A stretch of DNA of 19,355 bases from an uncultured Collinsella sp. (GTDB lineage: Bacteria > Actinomycetota > Coriobacteriia > Coriobacteriales > Coriobacteriaceae), in the NCBI GenBank assembly GCA_900551305.1, contig URVK01000006.1, positions 1-19,355 on the forward strand. The letters run 5' to 3'. A program made the translations under genes and the position numbers. Numbering within the stretch: position 1 is the stretch's first letter; every line of letters starts with the position of its first letter. Under the pieces are notes generated by a model. That model worked only from the letters and a program-made list of their open reading frames with translations. It was not told where the DNA came from and ran no database searches. This document shows positions 15,389 through 19,355 of the stretch, one piece after another.

Positions 15389-15416
15389 ATCTTAGTACTA
15401 ACGTGACAGATGTAAA
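15389..15416 (-). promoter_or_regulatory. Candidate promoter of the flavodoxin-like gene
   Basis: Minus-strand TTTACA (15411-15416), 16-nt spacer, TAAGAT (15389-15394), in an AT-rich gap between the ABC exporter stop and the flavodoxin-like start. The implied leader is about 55 nt. Confidence 0.45.
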
Positions 15417-15456
15417 CCACCGTCTGTCGATTGATTAATTTGCCCCACGGGCTTGC

Positions 15457-17316
15457 TCACTGGGCAAACTGGCTGCGGTAAAGATCAGCATAGAAGCCGT
15501 CTGCCGCTAGCAGCTCGTCGTGCGTGCCGCGCTCGATAATCCGGCCGTCGCGCATCACCAGAATGCAGTCGGCGTTGCGGATGGTGCTCAGGCGGTGCGC
15601 CACGACAAAGCTTGTGCGACCGGCCATGAGCTCGTCGAATGCCGCCTGCACCTGCAGCTCGGTACGCGTATCGATGCTCGACGTTGCCTCGTCCAGCAGC
15701 AGAATCGCCGGATCGGTGAGCATAACGCGCGCAATGCACAGCAGCTGTTTTTGACCCTGGCTAAACGTGCCGCCGTCCTCGCCGATGACCGTATCGTAGC
15801 CGCCTGGCAGCTGCACGATAAACTTGTGCGCATGCGCGCGCTTGGCAGCTTCGATAACCTGCTCGCGCGTGGCGTCGGGACAGCCGTAGGCGATGTTTTC
15901 CGCCACCGTGCCCTCGAACAGCCACGTATCCTGCAGCACCATGCCAAAGGCGCGGCGCAGGATCGCGCGCGTGTAGTCACGCGAAGACCGGGCATCGACC
16001 ATGATGCGTCCGGCATCAATATCGTAAAAACGCAGCAGCAGGTTGATGAGCGTTGTCTTGCCGCAGCCCGTGGGGCCGACCAGGGCAAAGCGCATGCCGG
16101 GTTTGGCCTCGATGCAGATATCCTGCAGCAGCTTGCGATCGGGCACATAACTAAAGTCTACGTGCTCAAAGGTCACCTCGCCACGCGGGGCGGCAAGTTC
16201 CACGGCGCCCGTCGCATCGGGCTCCTGCTCGCGCGCGTCGAGCAGCGCAAACATGCGGCGTGCCGAGGCGCACGCCGTCTGGATCTGCGTAATGACGTTG
16301 GTGACCTCGTTGAACGGCTTGGTGTACTGGTTGGCGTAGGACAGGAAGATCTGCACGCCGCCCACCGTGAGTGCCGCGGGCACGCCCGTGATCACGCCCA
16401 CGCAGCCAATCACGGCCACCACGGCATAGATGATGTTATTGATAAAGCGCGTGCCGGGGTTGGAGAGCGAACCCATAAACTGCGCGCGCTCACCTGCCGC
16501 ATAGAGCTCGGCGTTGAGGGCATCGAAGCGCTGCTGAGCGTTGGGGCCATAGGCAAAGGCGTCGACAAGTTTCTGCTCGCCTACGTACTCCTCGATATGA
16601 CCACCGAGCTGCCCTTGAATACGCTGCTGCGCCGTAAAGCTTTTGTTGGAAAGCTTGGCGATAGCACCGGCTGCAAAAATGGAAAGCGGCGTGACGAGTA
16701 CCACCACGAGCGTCATGGTCAGGTTGATGGAAAGCATAAACGCGAGCGTACCCACGATGGTAATAACACCGGTGAAGAGCTGTGTGAAGCCCTGCAGCAG
16801 ACCGTCGCCCACCTGATCGACGTCGTTGACCACGCGACTCATGAGGTCGCCGTGGGCATGGCCGTCGATAAAGCTGAGCGGCATGCGGCTGAGCTTGTCG
16901 CTCGCCTCCACGCGCATGTCGCGCACCGTCTCGTAGGACAGACGGTTAACGCAGTAGCCCTGCAGCCACTGGAAGGCCGCAGCACCTACGACGACAATCG
17001 CGAGCTTGGTGACAAGCGGCAGCAACGCATCGAAGTCCACCTGTCCGGCGGCGACGATAAGGTCGATGCCCTCGCCAATGAGGATGGGCGTATAGAGTTG
17101 CAAGATCACCGAGATTGCGGCGCTCACAAACGATGCCGTAAACGAGACGCGGTGCGGGCGAACATAGCCCAGCAGGCGGCGGGTCACCGCACCCACGGGA
17201 TAGCGCTCGGGGTCGCCAGGCTGGCGCGGGCCGTCGCCCAGGTCGTTGAGGTTATCGTTACCGGACACGTTGGCCGTCATCGTGGCGACCGAACCGGAGG
17301 AAGTGTACGGATTCAT
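15457..17316 (-). CDS. ABC exporter half-transporter, subunit with the consensus catalytic residues
   Basis: 619 residues from ATG 17316. Its start codon directly abuts the TAA of the upstream ABC gene, and GGAGGG for it lies inside that gene 7 nt before the ATG, so translation is coupled. A ~50-residue N-terminal tail precedes a six-segment type-1 exporter domain (~55-340). The ATPase domain has Walker A GPTGCGKTT (Lys420), signature FSQGQKQ (519-522, variant of SGGQ), Walker B ILLLDEATSSID with catalytic Glu543, and switch VVAHRLST with His574. The pair is expected to form a heterodimeric exporter of drugs, lipids or peptides in the cytoplasmic membrane; the substrate is not visible. The combination of variant signature here and altered Walker B in the partner fits one degenerate and one active ATP site. 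Confidence 0.94.
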   Translation of the reverse strand: MNPYTSSGSVATMTANVSGNDNLNDLGDGPRQPGDPERYPVGAVTRRLLGYVRPHRVSFTASFVSAAISVILQLYTPILIGEGIDLIVAAGQVDFDALLPLVTKLAIVVVGAAAFQWLQGYCVNRLSYETVRDMRVEASDKLSRMPLSFIDGHAHGDLMSRVVNDVDQVGDGLLQGFTQLFTGVITIVGTLAFMLSINLTMTLVVVLVTPLSIFAAGAIAKLSNKSFTAQQRIQGQLGGHIEEYVGEQKLVDAFAYGPNAQQRFDALNAELYAAGERAQFMGSLSNPGTRFINNIIYAVVAVIGCVGVITGVPAALTVGGVQIFLSYANQYTKPFNEVTNVITQIQTACASARRMFALLDAREQEPDATGAVELAAPRGEVTFEHVDFSYVPDRKLLQDICIEAKPGMRFALVGPTGCGKTTLINLLLRFYDIDAGRIMVDARSSRDYTRAILRRAFGMVLQDTWLFEGTVAENIAYGCPDATREQVIEAAKRAHAHKFIVQLPGGYDTVIGEDGGTFSQGQKQLLCIARVMLTDPAILLLDEATSSIDTRTELQVQAAFDELMAGRTSFVVAHRLSTIRNADCILVMRDGRIIERGTHDELLAADGFYADLYRSQFAQ

Positions 17317-19170
17317 TTAGCAGCCCTCCTTTGCGCAGACGGATGCGGGGGCGGTCGGGGCACCTGGGGCGAGCGCGGGCGCTGTGCTCCCCCGCTGGCC
17401 CTCAAGCTCCTCGCGGCGCAGCTGCGACTGGCAAATCTCGCGATAGAGCTGACAGGTCGCATAGAGCTCGTCATGTGTGCCCAGGCCGGCAACCGAGCCG
17501 TGGTCGAGCACGCAGATCACGTCGGCATCGCGCACGGTCGAGACGCGCTGGCTCACAATCACCGTGGTCAGCGGCAGCCCGCCCTTGGCGGCACCGCGCA
17601 TGCTGCGCTCGCGAATGGCATGGCGAAGCGCCGCGTCGGTCTTAAAGTCGAGCGCCGACGCGGAGTCATCCATGATCAATATCTGAGGCGAACCAACCAA
17701 GGCACGCGCGATAGTCAGGCGCTGACGCTGGCCACCGCTAAAGTTCTTTCCGCCCGCCTCGACCGGGGCGTCTAAGCCCTGCGGCTTGTTGCGCACGAAC
17801 TCGCTGGCCTGCGCCATGTCGAGTGCCGCCCAGAGCTCCTCGTCGGTCGCAGCTTCATCGCGCCAGGTCAGGTTGCTGCGGATGGAGCCGCTCACCAGCG
17901 ATGCGCGCTGCGGAACGGTCGCGACCACACGGCGCAGCTGGTCGAGCGGCCAGGTGCGCACGTCGGCGCCCATCACGCTCACGCTGCCGGTGCTCGCATC
18001 GTACAGGCGCGGGATGAGCGAGACGAGCGTGGACTTGCCGCTACCCGTACCGCCGATAATGCCGAGCGTCTTGCCCAGCGGGAGTTCCAGCGTCACATCG
18101 TTGACAGCATTGGCCGCGCCAGCGCCAAACGAGAAGCTCGCATGGCTCAAGCTCAGCGCGGGAACTGAAGCGACATTGCCCGGCTTGGGCAGCGCGACCG
18201 GCTGGTTGCCCTCGTCGGTGATGCCCGGCACGCAATTGAGCACCTCGTTGATACGCGACGCGCTGGCGCTCGCCTTGGTAAAGACCACGACCAGGTTGGC
18301 GACGTACACGATGGAGGTCAGGGTCTGCGTCATGTAGTTCACAAACGCCATGACCTGGCCCTGCGTAAGCTCGCCCACGCTGACCTGGATGCCGCCCACC
18401 CACAGGATGGCGCACACGCCCAGGTTCATCACCAAAAACGTGACGGGGTTGAGAATCGACGAGAGCTTGCCCACCGCGATGGCAGTATTGGCCTGGTCGT
18501 CGGCGGCCTGCGCAAAGCGCTCGCGCTCGTGATCTTCGCGCACGAAGGCGCGAACCACGCGGGCGCCCGAAAGGCCCTCGCGGCAGATAAGCGCGATGCG
18601 GTCGAGCTTTGCCTGCAGCTGCTTGTAGTACGGAATGCAGCGCGCCATGACAACCCAGAACACCAGGCCAATGGCGGGCGTGCAGATCAAAAAGATGATG
18701 CCGAGCTTAAGGTCGATGGCAAGGGCCGCGCACATGGAGCCCACCGCTAGAAAGGGCCAGCGGATGAGCATGCGCACGCCCAGCGCCACAGCGAGCTGGA
18801 CCTGGTTAACGTCGTTGGTAATGCGCGTGATGAGCGACGGCGTGCCAAAGCGGTCGAGCTCGGCATAGCTCAGCTTGTTGATGTGCTTGTAGAGCGCGCC
18901 GCGAATGTCGGTGCCCATGCCCTGCGATGTCAGCGCCGCCATCTTTTGGCAGACAAGCGTAAACGAGATGCCAATCACAGCCATGGCGCCAAGTACCATG
19001 CCGTAGTGGATAACGGCGCTGACATCGTGTGCGCCAATACCCTTATCGATCATCTGGGCAATCACGAGCGGTGTAAGCAGGTCAAAGATCACTTCGATCA
19101 GCTTGCACGCAGGGCCAATCACCATATAGCGGCGAAACTTGCCACCAAAACGCCTGAGCAGCTCAATCAT
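17317..19170 (-). CDS. ABC exporter half-transporter, subunit with the degenerate catalytic site
   Basis: 617 residues from ATG 19170, preceded by AGGGAG at 9 nt; in-frame TTG 19203 and GTG 19197 lack such a site. The membrane domain begins MIELLRRFGGKFRRYMV and has six segments to ~residue 310. The ATPase domain has Walker A GGTGSGKST (Lys379), canonical signature FSGGQRQR (478-481), Walker B ILIMDDSASALD with Asp502 in place of the usual Glu, and switch VSQRVST with Gln541 in place of His. Both changes would disable ATP hydrolysis at its own site, as in BmrC/LmrC/TM287-type subunits. The partner is the next gene, directly abutting. The ~30-residue C-terminal tail is rich in Ala, Pro and Thr and ends with Cys. 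Substrate unknown. Confidence 0.94.
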   Translation of the reverse strand: MIELLRRFGGKFRRYMVIGPACKLIEVIFDLLTPLVIAQMIDKGIGAHDVSAVIHYGMVLGAMAVIGISFTLVCQKMAALTSQGMGTDIRGALYKHINKLSYAELDRFGTPSLITRITNDVNQVQLAVALGVRMLIRWPFLAVGSMCAALAIDLKLGIIFLICTPAIGLVFWVVMARCIPYYKQLQAKLDRIALICREGLSGARVVRAFVREDHERERFAQAADDQANTAIAVGKLSSILNPVTFLVMNLGVCAILWVGGIQVSVGELTQGQVMAFVNYMTQTLTSIVYVANLVVVFTKASASASRINEVLNCVPGITDEGNQPVALPKPGNVASVPALSLSHASFSFGAGAANAVNDVTLELPLGKTLGIIGGTGSGKSTLVSLIPRLYDASTGSVSVMGADVRTWPLDQLRRVVATVPQRASLVSGSIRSNLTWRDEAATDEELWAALDMAQASEFVRNKPQGLDAPVEAGGKNFSGGQRQRLTIARALVGSPQILIMDDSASALDFKTDAALRHAIRERSMRGAAKGGLPLTTVIVSQRVSTVRDADVICVLDHGSVAGLGTHDELYATCQLYREICQSQLRREELEGQRGSTAPALAPGAPTAPASVCAKEGC

Positions 19171-19183
19171 GTATAGGCGCTCC

Positions 19184-19218
19184 CTATCATCATTCACACT
19201 CAATTCGAATCATGATAG
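19184..19218. promoter_or_regulatory. 12-bp inverted repeat overlapping the ABC operon -10 box (operator candidate)
   Basis: CTATCATCATTC (19184-19195) and GAATCATGATAG (19207-19218) pair at 11 of 12 positions with an 11-nt spacer. One arm overlaps the proposed -10 box and the other touches the Shine-Dalgarno AGGGAG of the first ABC gene. A MarR- or TetR-type repressor could bind here, or the RNA could hide the ribosome site. No regulator gene is visible in the window. Confidence 0.5.
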
Positions 19219-19244
19219 TACGGTGAGCCCAAAAGAAGCGTAAA
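19215..19244 (-). promoter_or_regulatory. Candidate promoter of the ABC exporter operon
   Basis: Minus-strand TTTACG (19239-19244), 18-nt spacer, TACTAT (19215-19220), about 45 nt before the start codon. Beyond it, to the window end at 19355, I see no gene; the last 30 bases are AT-rich and may belong to a promoter of a gene outside the window. Confidence 0.45.
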
Positions 19245-19355
19245 CAACTCGTCATTTCTAATGGGATTCGGTTTCCAAAGAAGCGGAAAGGCACGCGCAC
19301 ACCCAGCCAGTGTCGGGTCAACTAGCATGGTATATTTACATTAGTGCTACCAAGT

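Noticed and set aside
15435..15480. Terminator for the ABC operon from the TTTGCCC / GGGCAAA pair
   Set aside because: The stem is only 7 bp, spans the stop codon and coding end, and no T-tract follows on the minus strand.
15520..17775. 751-codon plus-strand open frame across both ABC genes
   Set aside because: It spans the junction of two conserved ABC genes on the other strand, has no recognisable domain and no ribosome site. It is a high-GC antisense shadow.
1..19355. tRNA, rRNA, insertion sequence, phage or defence genes
   Set aside because: I saw no tRNA cloverleaf, rRNA, transposase, integrase or known defence domain anywhere in the window. The inverted repeats are the only mobile-like signals.

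Overview
The window is high-GC, gene-dense bacterial DNA. The gene set (Tex, an RlmK/RlmL fusion, Kup with KdpD/KdpE-like regulators, an LtaS-type sulfatase, a heterodimeric ABC exporter), the GC-rich third codon positions and the style of the intergenic repeats suggest an actinobacterium of the class Coriobacteriia, perhaps Collinsella. That placement is inference from memory; no marker gene for taxonomy is present.

Layout, left to right. 1-1338 (+): the C-terminal 445 residues of the RNA-binding protein Tex, cut by the window edge. 1339-1563: an intergenic region almost filled by a long imperfect inverted repeat with a terminator in its middle. 1564-2269 (-): a fructose-6-phosphate-aldolase-like transaldolase, broken by a 1-nt insertion. 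2463-3290 (-): an intact Cof-type HAD phosphatase. 3366-5860 (+): the 23S rRNA methyltransferase fusion RlmL/RlmK, frameshifted in the middle of the RlmL half. 5955-10695 (-): a potassium cluster transcribed kup, small tail-anchored protein, kdpD-like kinase (1-nt frameshift), kdpE-like regulator, with no KdpFABC pump genes. 10855-11703 (-): a nitroreductase. 11917-14214 (+): an LtaS-like membrane sulfatase/phosphotransferase. 14215-14777: 563 nt without a gene, rich in inverted repeats. 14778-15329 (-): a flavodoxin-like protein. 15457-19170 (-): two ABC exporter half-transporters, stop and start codon abutting, forming one heterodimer with a degenerate ATP site.

How the genes work together. 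The clearest functional unit is the potassium cluster. Kup is the transporter, and a short KdpD-type sensor (DUF4118 membrane domain, GAF-like region, kinase core, no N-terminal KdpD/Usp region) with KdpE would adjust it. A 64-residue tail-anchored protein of unknown role lies between them, and a hairpin followed by a T-tract sits just upstream of kdpD. The ABC pair is a second clear unit; it has a candidate promoter overlapped by a 12-bp inverted repeat that could be a repressor site.

Three genes (transaldolase, rlmKL, kdpD) carry reading-frame breaks within about 6 kb while all others are open. This may be assembly error or real decay; the sequence alone cannot decide. The most unusual non-coding signals are the inverted-repeat elements at 1350-1561, 5865-5929 and 14242-14371, and a run of five roughly 20-bp units in strictly alternating orientation at 14457-14600.
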